From NCBI RefSeq assembly GCF_042654525.1, contig NZ_JBHSGP010000012.1, forward strand, positions 124,001 through 188,000: a DNA stretch of 64,000 bases, written 5' to 3'. The notes beneath the pieces were generated by a model. It did not search any database and was not told where the DNA came from. It saw only the letters and a program-made list of their open reading frames with translations. Made by a program: the position numbers and the translations under genes. The stretch's first letter is position 1, and each line of letters starts with the position of its first letter. Below are positions 1 through 7,168 of the stretch, in pieces. Origin of the DNA: Geojedonia litorea. Its GTDB lineage: Bacteria; Bacteroidota; Bacteroidia; Flavobacteriales; Flavobacteriaceae.

Positions 1-858
1 AATATAAAAATGATCCTTATAATGGGAAATACTGTACTCTAATCCACGTATTCGTTTTTGAAACAGTTTAAAATCTTCGTTTGGTGTATTTGCGTCTAAA
101 ATATGATACTCATTGGTTAAAGTACTATAGCAGGCAATGATTAAATACTTTCTTGATTTAGATTTATAAACAGTAACTCCAAAAGTGTCATCTGCTTCAT
201 GAAATACAATGACATCTTTAGAAGACTTCGTGCCAAGGACATGCCTATATATTGTATGCGAACGTAAAGTTTCTTCGTCCTTTTTTGTGTAAAATAGCGT
301 TTGGTTATCATTAGCCCAAGATGCTGAACCCGTAGTATTTTCTATAGTATCTGGAAAAATTGTGTTATCCAATAGGTTTTTAATCTGAATCGTATACTGT
401 CGTCTTCCAACTGTATCTACACCAAAAGACACTTTGGTATTATCCAGACTAATACTCAATCCAACTAACCTGAAATAATCATGTCCTTTGGCCATTTCAT
501 TACAATCAAACAACAATTCTTCTTCTCCATCTAGAGTTCCGTTCTTTCTTGAATAAATGGGGTAATCCTTCCCTTTTTCATACTTAACAATATACCAATA
601 GCCATTATATTTGTAAGGAACAGATTCATCATCTTCCTTAATTCGTGACTTCATTTCTTTAAATAATTTACTCTCAAATGCTTTGGTATGTGCAGTCATT
701 TGATTGTAGTAGTCATTTTCGGCATTGAGATAATCTAACACGTCTTGATCCTCTCGTTGGTTAAGCCAGAAATAGTCATCAATTCGAACATCACCATGTT
801 TTATAAGTTCTTTAGGAACTTTTTTAGCCTTTGGTGGTTGAACTTTTATTTTAGTCAT
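1..858 (-). CDS. ptrB: Oligopeptidase B, S9A serine peptidase (N-terminal part; 3' end outside window)
   Basis: The reverse strand is open from an ATG at 858 to the window edge, giving the first 286 residues. They match the start of oligopeptidase B: a short N-terminal arm (RIDDYFWL, then DVLDYLNAEN) followed by blades of the seven-bladed beta-propeller (KYNGYWYIVKYEKGKDYPIY; FYTKKDEETLRSHTIYRHVLG). The family cleaves short peptides after basic residues in the cytoplasm; no signal peptide is visible. The catalytic Ser-Asp-His domain lies beyond the left edge, so catalytic integrity cannot be judged. A prolyl oligopeptidase is the alternative, but the spacing of these motifs fits oligopeptidase B better. 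Confidence 0.85.
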   Translation of the reverse strand, partial: MTKIKVQPPKAKKVPKELIKHGDVRIDDYFWLNQREDQDVLDYLNAENDYYNQMTAHTKAFESKLFKEMKSRIKEDDESVPYKYNGYWYIVKYEKGKDYPIYSRKNGTLDGEEELLFDCNEMAKGHDYFRLVGLSISLDNTKVSFGVDTVGRRQYTIQIKNLLDNTIFPDTIENTTGSASWANDNQTLFYTKKDEETLRSHTIYRHVLGTKSSKDVIVFHEADDTFGVTVYKSKSRKYLIIACYSTLTNEYHILDANTPNEDFKLFQKRIRGLEYSISHYKDHFYI

Positions 859-884
859 TGAATAAACCGTATTAAAAACGATTG

Positions 885-892
885 CAAAAATA
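885..892 (-). promoter_or_regulatory. Putative -7 promoter element of the oligopeptidase B gene
   Basis: The reverse strand reads TATTTTTG, a full match to the Bacteroidota -7 consensus TAnnTTTG, 27 bases before the ATG at 858. No clear TTG was found at the expected -33 distance. Confidence 0.45.
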
Positions 893-983
893 GAACATTA
901 ATTACAATTGAGCGATCCCAATAAAATGTTTGCTAAACATTGTTCGTACTTAAAATTTAAGTTTTATAAATTAATTGATTTTG

Positions 984-991
984 TAATTTTG
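984..991 (+). promoter_or_regulatory. Putative -7 promoter element of the YbaB gene
   Basis: TAATTTTG matches TAnnTTTG and lies 24 bases before the ATG at 1016. It supports that ATG: an upstream in-frame TTG at 908 would lie before the promoter. Confidence 0.5.
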
Positions 992-1015
992 CAACGTAAT
1001 ATAAAATTGACGACT

Positions 1016-1339
1016 ATGTTTGGAGATATGATGGGAATGATGAATAAGTTAAAAGATACCCAGAAAAAAGTAGAAGAAACAAAACAAAGGCTTAATACTG
1101 TCTTGATTGATGAAATAAGTTCTGATCAACGCTTAAAAGTGACCATCACAGCTAATAGAACCATAAAATCAATATCCATTGATGATGTGTTGCTTGAAGA
1201 TATAGAAATGCTTGAAGATTATTTAATATTGACTTTAAATAAAGCCATTGAACGGGCTACTAATGTTCATGAAGCTGAAATTGCTGCAGTGGCTAAAGAA
1301 GGCATGCCTAATATTCCAGGGCTAGATATGTTTAAGTAG
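1016..1339 (+). CDS. YbaB/EbfC family nucleoid-associated protein
   Basis: A 107-residue protein with the layout of YbaB/EbfC: an N-terminal helix rich in Met and Lys (MFGDMMGMMNKLKDTQKKVEE), a central beta-sheet segment (LKVTITANRTIKSISI), and a C-terminal helix ending in a Pro/Gly-containing tail (NIPGLDMFK). Family members form small dimers that bind DNA and compact the nucleoid. The reading frame is open upstream to a TTG at 908, but the ATG at 1016 gives the family length and sits just after a good -7 element. It converges on the threonine aldolase gene with a 20-base gap and no hairpin terminator seen. Confidence 0.85.
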   Translation: MFGDMMGMMNKLKDTQKKVEETKQRLNTVLIDEISSDQRLKVTITANRTIKSISIDDVLLEDIEMLEDYLILTLNKAIERATNVHEAEIAAVAKEGMPNIPGLDMFK

Positions 1340-1359
1340 TGTTTGGTATTTGGTAAATA

Positions 1360-2382
1360 TTAAACGATTAATGTTTTTAAAGTTGACAGAAAATAATCGT
1401 GCATAACATTGGTATAGTCTAAATGTGTTACGATTCTTAATTTTCCGCCCCCCATACCAATTATATGAATGTTTTTTTCTTTTAGCAATTGAACAAATGC
1501 TGATTCATCAATGGTTTTATCCAATTCAAAAATTACAATATTGGTTTCAACAGGTTCTACAGTTTTGATAAATGGAAGTTTTCTTAACACTTCTTCTATT
1601 TCCTTGGCTCGTTTGTGATCTTCATTTAACCGTTCAATATTATGATCAAGAGCATATAACCCCGCAGCAGCAAGATATCCAACCTGTCGCATATTGCCTC
1701 CAAACACTTTTCTCAATCGGATTGATTTTTCCATTATTTCCTCATCACCTATAAGAACTGAACCTACTGGACATCCCAAACCCTTACTCAAACAAACTGA
1801 TATCGTATCAAAAAGTTCTCCGTATTGTTGAGTTGTTTCATTTTTAGCCACCAAGGCATTCCACAATCGGGCACCATCTAAATGATACCCTAAATGATGT
1901 TCATCACAAACTTTTTTTATGTTTTTTAATTCGTTAAAATCCCAACATGCACCTCCGCCTTTATTGGTTGTGTTTTCAACCTCAACCAAGCGGGTTTCAC
2001 TATAATAATAGGCATCTGGATTGATGGCATCTTTGACTTGTCGAGCTGTAAACATCCCTAAATGCCCATCAATCAATTTACAAGACACACCACTATTAAA
2101 TGATGCTCCTCCAGCCTCATAATTATAAATATGGGCGTATTTATCACATATTACCTGATCACCAGGATTAGTATGAAGTTTAATTGCTGTTTGATTCGCC
2201 ATACTTCCAGAAGGAAAAAATAGAGCTTTTGACTTTCCAAACATGTTTGCTAATCGCTCTTCTAATGCATTCACGGTTGGGTCTTCTTTAAATACATCAT
2301 CTCCAACTTTAGCGCTCATCATAGCTTCCAACATTCCATGTGTTGGTTTTGTTACGGTATCACTTCTTAAATCTATTAACAT
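1360..2382 (-). CDS. ltaE: Low-specificity L-threonine aldolase, PLP-dependent
   Basis: A 340-residue fold-type I PLP enzyme of the beta-eliminating lyase/threonine aldolase family, which splits L-threonine or L-allo-threonine into glycine and acetaldehyde. It opens with the family signature DLRSDTVTKPT, has the PLP-stacking region SGSMANQ, the HLDGARLWNA motif with the PLP-nitrogen-binding Asp, and the Schiff-base lysine in SVCLSKGLGCPVGS near residue 200. Length and domain order are normal. It starts 5 bases after the stop of the metalloprotease gene on the same strand, so the two are probably cotranscribed. Cytoplasmic; no signal peptide. Confidence 0.9.
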   Translation of the reverse strand: MLIDLRSDTVTKPTHGMLEAMMSAKVGDDVFKEDPTVNALEERLANMFGKSKALFFPSGSMANQTAIKLHTNPGDQVICDKYAHIYNYEAGGASFNSGVSCKLIDGHLGMFTARQVKDAINPDAYYYSETRLVEVENTTNKGGGACWDFNELKNIKKVCDEHHLGYHLDGARLWNALVAKNETTQQYGELFDTISVCLSKGLGCPVGSVLIGDEEIMEKSIRLRKVFGGNMRQVGYLAAAGLYALDHNIERLNEDHKRAKEIEEVLRKLPFIKTVEPVETNIVIFELDKTIDESAFVQLLKEKNIHIIGMGGGKLRIVTHLDYTNVMHDYFLSTLKTLIV

Positions 2383-2387
2383 ATAAT

Positions 2388-4796
2388 TTAATCGAATTGG
2401 AAACTACAAATATCCATACCAATTGGTGAACCATCAGGAATTTTTGGTGCTTCAGGGGCCTTGTAACCGCTAGGATTTCCTAAAAATTTATCAATTTCTT
2501 TAACCAATAACATGGCCATCGGATCTACCCGTCGCTCCTGTAAAATAACTTTAAGCTTCATAACTTCAAAATTAACCAAAGCTTGAACTTGCGGTAATAA
2601 TTTATCATGACCAGAGATAGCCATTATATGCTTTAATACTGAAATGTTAATCGTCTGCTGAACTTCGGCTAAATAACCGCTTTCAGTTTTCTTTTTTATT
2701 GTAGCCTCTGCAATAGTTTCAATGAGTTCTTTTATACTCAATTGTGAAGGGTCAAGAACATGTTGTTGATATACACGATTCATACGTTCTCCATTTAGAA
2801 GAAGACTAAGGGTCATGTCACAAGACGTTTCAACTGCTCCAAAAGGATCAAATGCAACACCCATATTTCCTTTAAATGATTCTCTTGTTTTACCATAACC
2901 ATAAGCTCTTGGAGGGAATAAACTTAACTTATCTTCGGGTATTGCCAAGTTTTTTGTTGAAAGTGTCCTTAAAATTGATTTTAAAGTTTCACGTTGTGTT
3001 TTGGCATCAACAACTTTGGTCGTTATTTGACCGTCATCTTTCACTACATAATTATAATCCAAACCGCCAATTACTTTTGAAGCAGCTTCAGTTTGGTAAC
3101 GGTGGAAAAAATAAAGAGGTACAAAAACATCCTCTAGAACTGAATACGGTTCATTAGTTCTGATATTATCTTTTGAAAAATTTGAAATTGCTTTTTCCCG
3201 AACGTCCAATACATTTTCCAATTCTTCTGCAGGACTTTTACCATTATCCCATAAATGCGCGAAAGCATGTGCTCCATTTTGAGCACGAGCATCGTAATCG
3301 GCTATAAAACGAAGTCCATCATCTTGTGCCTTTTTTAAAATTTCATTTAAAGCTATTCTTTCGTTAGTATTCTCATCAAATTGAGAATAACTATAAGCAA
3401 CTGTCACCTTATCCCAAGCACCAATTTTATTGTCATAGGCATCACTTAAATCAATCTTACCATCTGTAAGCTTTATTTTAGGGTGCGGATAATCCATTAC
3501 CGATGCTCTGTTGTTAGTACTTGCAGCAAAATTGTGAGTAAAACCAAGGGTATGACCAACTTCATGTGCTCCTAATTGTCTAATTCTGGCCAATGCTAAA
3601 TCTAACATTGGTTGATAATTATCATCACGTTCTGCAAATGGTTTATTCATTAATGCTTGAGCAATCATAAAATCCTGACGAATACGTAAACTTCCTAGAC
3701 TTACGTGACCTTTTATAATTTCTCCTGTTCTTGGGTCGATTACACTTCCGCCATAACTCCAACCACGGGTTGATCTGTGTACCCATTGTATCATATTATA
3801 TCTACAATCCATTGGATCGGCATCTTCAGGCAACATTTTAACCTGAAATGCATCCTTAAATCCAATGGCCTCGTATGCTTGGTTCCACCAGCTTGCACCT
3901 TCTAGTAGGGCTGATCGTACCGGTTCTGGTGTACCTGGGTCTAAATAATATATTATAGGCTCAACGGCTTCGCTTACCGGAAGTTCTGGATTCTTTTTTT
4001 CCAATCGATGTCGTGTTACATAGCGCTTAGTAATTAGTTCTTGAACAGGCGTTGCATAATCCATATAGGAAATAAAAATAGCACCACTTCGCGGATCAAA
4101 AACTCGTGGTTTATAATTATTATCTGGCAGTTCAACAAATGAATGATGCTGAATAACACTAACCAAAGATGGAGTTGGAGTAACACTTCTAATATTTCTG
4201 CCTTTGGGCTCTCCTTTAAAGGTTAAGAGCGCTTCAAATTCAACGTTTTTGGGAAAGGCTTTGGTACGCTCTAAAGACAAAGCACTTTTACTTAAATCTA
4301 CCGAATAATTACCTTCATCTTGATAACGCAAGGTGTTTGCAACACCATGCATATCCTGCATTAAAAAGGACGTTATATCAATAATGTAACTATTCTTAAA
4401 ACTCTCTTCAATTGGAAATCCAAACAATACGGATTTCGCAAAAGCTTGCTCAACACTTTTCTTTTCTAAATTGTTGTCGGTAATAGCCCTATAATCTTGA
4501 TTGGGTTGAATGAGTAAAAGTTTATTTCCAGCTTTTACAAATTTTACAATGCGTTCTCCACCAAGTTGCCCTCGATCTAAACCAATATCATTAGACCCAA
4601 CTCCCGAAGCTAGTGAACTTACATATAAAAACTCTTCATCTAATTTATCGACCTCTAGATAAATTTTATCTTCTGAAGCTTCATAATAAAAATTGAAATA
4701 ACCTTTAAAGGTATCGAGACGTTTGTTTTTTAAAACCTGTGAGAATGAAAGATTAGAAATTAAAACCAGAATAAAAATAATACTTCGTGTTTTCAT
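2388..4796 (-). CDS. Secreted zinc-dependent metalloprotease (DUF5117/DUF5118 type)
   Basis: An 802-residue protein with a signal peptide (MKTRSIIFILVLISNLSFS). The active-site motif AHEVGHTLGFTHNF near residue 410 contains HExxH plus the third His of gluzincin/metzincin-like sites. The segment before it (YLDPGTPEPVRSALLEGASWWNQAYEAIGF) is the conserved approach to this catalytic domain in large secreted Bacteroidota proteases with DUF5117 and DUF5118 regions. Substrate is unknown; export to the periplasm or outer membrane is inferred from the signal peptide. No type IX sorting domain is seen at the C terminus. It lies directly upstream of the threonine aldolase gene and diverges from prfB. 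Confidence 0.85.
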   Translation of the reverse strand: MKTRSIIFILVLISNLSFSQVLKNKRLDTFKGYFNFYYEASEDKIYLEVDKLDEEFLYVSSLASGVGSNDIGLDRGQLGGERIVKFVKAGNKLLLIQPNQDYRAITDNNLEKKSVEQAFAKSVLFGFPIEESFKNSYIIDITSFLMQDMHGVANTLRYQDEGNYSVDLSKSALSLERTKAFPKNVEFEALLTFKGEPKGRNIRSVTPTPSLVSVIQHHSFVELPDNNYKPRVFDPRSGAIFISYMDYATPVQELITKRYVTRHRLEKKNPELPVSEAVEPIIYYLDPGTPEPVRSALLEGASWWNQAYEAIGFKDAFQVKMLPEDADPMDCRYNMIQWVHRSTRGWSYGGSVIDPRTGEIIKGHVSLGSLRIRQDFMIAQALMNKPFAERDDNYQPMLDLALARIRQLGAHEVGHTLGFTHNFAASTNNRASVMDYPHPKIKLTDGKIDLSDAYDNKIGAWDKVTVAYSYSQFDENTNERIALNEILKKAQDDGLRFIADYDARAQNGAHAFAHLWDNGKSPAEELENVLDVREKAISNFSKDNIRTNEPYSVLEDVFVPLYFFHRYQTEAASKVIGGLDYNYVVKDDGQITTKVVDAKTQRETLKSILRTLSTKNLAIPEDKLSLFPPRAYGYGKTRESFKGNMGVAFDPFGAVETSCDMTLSLLLNGERMNRVYQQHVLDPSQLSIKELIETIAEATIKKKTESGYLAEVQQTINISVLKHIMAISGHDKLLPQVQALVNFEVMKLKVILQERRVDPMAMLLVKEIDKFLGNPSGYKAPEAPKIPDGSPIGMDICSFQFD

Positions 4797-4878
4797 AGTG
4801 TTTGATTAGGCAATAAAACTACATAATTTTACTTAAAAAAATAGAAGCCTAAAAGTTTTAAATCGGAGTTTTAAATTA

Positions 4879-4886
4879 TAAATTTG
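4879..4886 (+). promoter_or_regulatory. Putative -7 promoter element of prfB
   Basis: TAAATTTG matches TAnnTTTG and lies 16 bases before the prfB ATG at 4903, implying a very short 5' leader. Confidence 0.5.
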
Positions 4887-4902
4887 TTCAAAATTAAATT
4901 TT

Positions 4903-6013
4903 ATGACTACATCTGATCAAATAAAGGATCTTGTAGAACGCCTTGGAGCGTTGAGGAGGTATCTTTGACATTGATGCCAAAACTATAGAAATTTCAAACG
5001 AAGAAGAAAAAACCTTCGATCCTAATTTTTGGAACGATTCAAAATCGGCCGAAATTATAATGAAATCGCTTCGCGAGAAGAAAAAATGGGTTCAGGATTA
5101 TCAATCTGCCAAAACCTTAGTTGAAGATTTAGAAGTCTTTTATGAGTTTTACAAAGCTGAAGAAGTTTCTGCCAATGAATTAAATGCTCATTTTGAAAAG
5201 ACTCTAGAGTTAATTGAGCGTTTAGAGTTTAAAAATATGCTTTCGGATGAAGGTGATAGTTTAAGTGCTGTACTTCAAATTACGGCAGGTGCTGGCGGAA
5301 CTGAATCTTGTGATTGGGCAAGTATGCTGATGCGCATGTATTTAATGTATGCCGAAAAAAGCGGGTTTAAAGTAAAAGAACTCAATTTTCAAGAAGGCGA
5401 TGTGGCAGGTATTAAAACCGTTACTTTAGAAATTGAAGGAGATTATGCCTTTGGTTGGCTTAAAGGCGAGAATGGTGTACATCGATTGGTTCGAATTTCT
5501 CCATTTGACAGTAACGCTAAACGCCATACCAGTTTTGCATCGGTGTATGTTTATCCTTTAGTTGATGATACCATTGAAATTGATATCAACCCAGCAGATA
5601 TTGAAATTACTACGGCGCGTTCTAGTGGTGCCGGTGGACAAAACGTGAATAAAGTTGAAACGAAAGTTCAATTAACACATAAACCCACTGGTATTCAAAT
5701 TTCCTGTTCTGAAACACGTTCACAACATGATAATAGGGCTCGTGCTTTACAAATGCTTAAATCACAACTTTACGAAATAGAGCTTCAAAAACAGCTATCC
5801 CAGCGTGATGATATTGAAGCTGAAAAAATGAAAATTGAATGGGGTAGTCAGATTCGCAACTATGTTTTACACCCTTATAAATTAATAAAAGATGTAAGAA
5901 CTGGTCATGAAACCGGTAATGTCGATGCGGTTTTAGATGGCGACATTGAAGCTTTTCTAAAAGCGTATTTAATGATGATGGGACAAAAAGAAGAAGACAC
6001 CAATACATTATGA
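4903..6013 (+). CDS. prfB: Peptide chain release factor 2, with programmed +1 frameshift
   Basis: RF2 reads UGA and UAA stop codons and triggers peptide release. The ATG at 4903 opens a 21-codon frame ending at an in-frame TGA (4966-4968). Slipping +1 over T4966 joins it to the long frame from 4967, i.e. join(4903..4965,4967..6013), giving 369 residues, the usual RF2 length. The downstream part holds the stop-codon recognition tripeptide SPF (RISPFDSNAKRH, near residue 200) and the peptidyl-hydrolysis motif GGQ in SSGAGGQNVNKVET near residue 245. A start at the later ATG 5060 would lose the N-terminal domain. The in-frame TGA makes the gene autoregulatory: when RF2 is scarce, slippage is favoured. 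Confidence 0.95.
4954..4969 (+). promoter_or_regulatory. RF2 programmed +1 frameshift signal
   Basis: AGGAGG (4954-4959), then TAT, the slippery CTT (4963-4965) and TGA followed by C. Spacing and slippery codon are the same as in the classic bacterial RF2 site (Shine-Dalgarno-like hexamer, one codon, CUU UGA C). Confidence 0.95.
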
Positions 6014-6018
6014 AAATG

Positions 6019-6103
6019 AAACCGAAATTGAAGTTGAAACCTGAAATAATATAGCAATGAAAATTTCTAAAACAAATTCAAGTTCAAATTTAAATTCAGT
6101 TTA
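6019..6103. repeat. Imperfect inverted repeat between prfB and the HAD gene
   Basis: The arm at 6019-6038 (AAACCGAAATTGAAGTTGAA) is an imperfect reverse complement of 6084-6103, with about 16 of 20 positions matching. It could form a long hairpin in the 95-base gap after prfB. There is no clean U-tract, so terminator function is not supported; a short interspersed or degraded repeat is possible. Confidence 0.4.
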
Positions 6104-6108
6104 AAAAT

Positions 6109-6726
6109 ATGAAACAGATTGATACCATTATTTTCGACCTTGGTGGCGTTTTAATTGATTGGAATCCAGAATACGTTTATTTAGATGTGTTTAATGGAGA
6201 TCGAGAAAAAATGCAATGGTTTTTTGACAACATTTGCACACACGATTGGAATGAAAATCAAGATGCTGGTTATCCATTAGCTAAAGCTACAGAAGAACGT
6301 GTAGCCTTATTTCCTGAACATGAAGATCATATTCGAATGTATTATGGTCGTTGGGTCGAAATGTTGGGTGATGCGATTGATGGAACAGTGAAAATTCTTG
6401 AACAATTAGTTAATAATAAAGAGTATAAAGTTGTGGCGCTAACCAATTGGAGTCATGAAACTTTCCCCATAGCTTTAGAGCGCTTCGAATTTTTACATTG
6501 GTTCGAAGGCATTGTCGTTTCAGGTACAGAGCAAACTAGAAAACCATTTAGAGAAATATATGAACTAACACTTAACAGGTTTAACATTCAGGCTGAAAAG
6601 GCCATTTTCATTGACGATAATTTAAGAAATATCAACGCAGCCAATGAAATAGGTATTAACGGCATACATTTTAAAAACCCTGAACACCTCAAAGAACAAT
6701 TAAAAACTTATAGCATTAATTTATAA
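6109..6726 (+). CDS. HAD superfamily hydrolase (subfamily IA, YihX-like phosphatase)
   Basis: A 205-residue HAD hydrolase with all four motifs: the nucleophile Asp in IIFDLGGVLIDWNP (Asp10), the motif II Thr in VVALTNWS, the Lys of motif III in TRKPFREIYELTLNRF, and acidic motif IV IFIDDNLRN. The helical cap between motifs I and II fits subfamily IA phosphatases such as alpha-D-glucose-1-phosphate phosphatase YihX, but the substrate cannot be told from sequence. The next gene starts 1 base after its stop, so the two are probably cotranscribed. Confidence 0.85.
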   Translation: MKQIDTIIFDLGGVLIDWNPEYVYLDVFNGDREKMQWFFDNICTHDWNENQDAGYPLAKATEERVALFPEHEDHIRMYYGRWVEMLGDAIDGTVKILEQLVNNKEYKVVALTNWSHETFPIALERFEFLHWFEGIVVSGTEQTRKPFREIYELTLNRFNIQAEKAIFIDDNLRNINAANEIGINGIHFKNPEHLKEQLKTYSINL

Positions 6727-6727
6727 T

Positions 6728-7069
6728 ATGATTGAAATTTATCACAACCCTAGATGTAGTAAGTCTAGAGAAGGACTTCAACTTTTAGAAGATTCAAATA
6801 AAGATTTTAAAATAATAAAGTATTTGGATGAAGAATTAACCAAAAAAGACTTGAAGCATATTATTTCATTATTGGGGATTAAACCTATAGAGTTGGTAAG
6901 AACCAATGAAGCCATCTGGAAGACCAAATACAAATCAAAAAAACTCTCAGATACTCAAGTCATAGAAGCTTTGGTTGAAAACCCCAGACTCATTGAAAGG
7001 CCAATTATAATCAATGGTGGAAAAGCTGTCATTGGCAGGCCATCAGCCAAAATATTGGATATCATTTAG
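6728..7069 (+). CDS. ArsC/Spx family thioredoxin-fold protein, arsenate reductase-like
   Basis: A 113-residue protein of the ArsC family. It has the single active-site Cys10 in YHNPRCSKSREGL, a thioredoxin-like fold, and the ERPIIINGGKAVIGRP segment whose Arg and cis-Pro shape the oxyanion site. Glutaredoxin-coupled arsenate reductases have this pattern. No ars repressor, efflux pump or arsenite methyltransferase is nearby, and the gene follows a HAD phosphatase by 1 base, so a role in arsenic detoxification is possible but not shown by context. CxxS rather than CxxC argues against a regulatory Spx. Confidence 0.8.
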   Translation: MIEIYHNPRCSKSREGLQLLEDSNKDFKIIKYLDEELTKKDLKHIISLLGIKPIELVRTNEAIWKTKYKSKKLSDTQVIEALVENPRLIERPIIINGGKAVIGRPSAKILDII

Positions 7070-7168
7070 CTCAAATTCTGACGTAATTCTTTTAACACAA
7101 TTTTAACCCTTCACCACTAAACCTAGGAATACTTTTACAGTCCAACTGAAAAAAGTAAACCATCAATA

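Noticed and set aside
908..1015. Upstream extension of the YbaB gene from a TTG
   Set aside because: The extension precedes a good -7 element and has no YbaB-like sequence; the ATG at 1016 gives family length.
4903..5059. The in-frame TGA in prfB as a sequencing error or pseudogene
   Set aside because: The AGGAGG, CTT TGA C arrangement is the classic programmed frameshift site, and both parts read as intact RF2.
6058..6105. 15-codon open frame after prfB
   Set aside because: It lies in a low-complexity inverted repeat and has no sign of translation.
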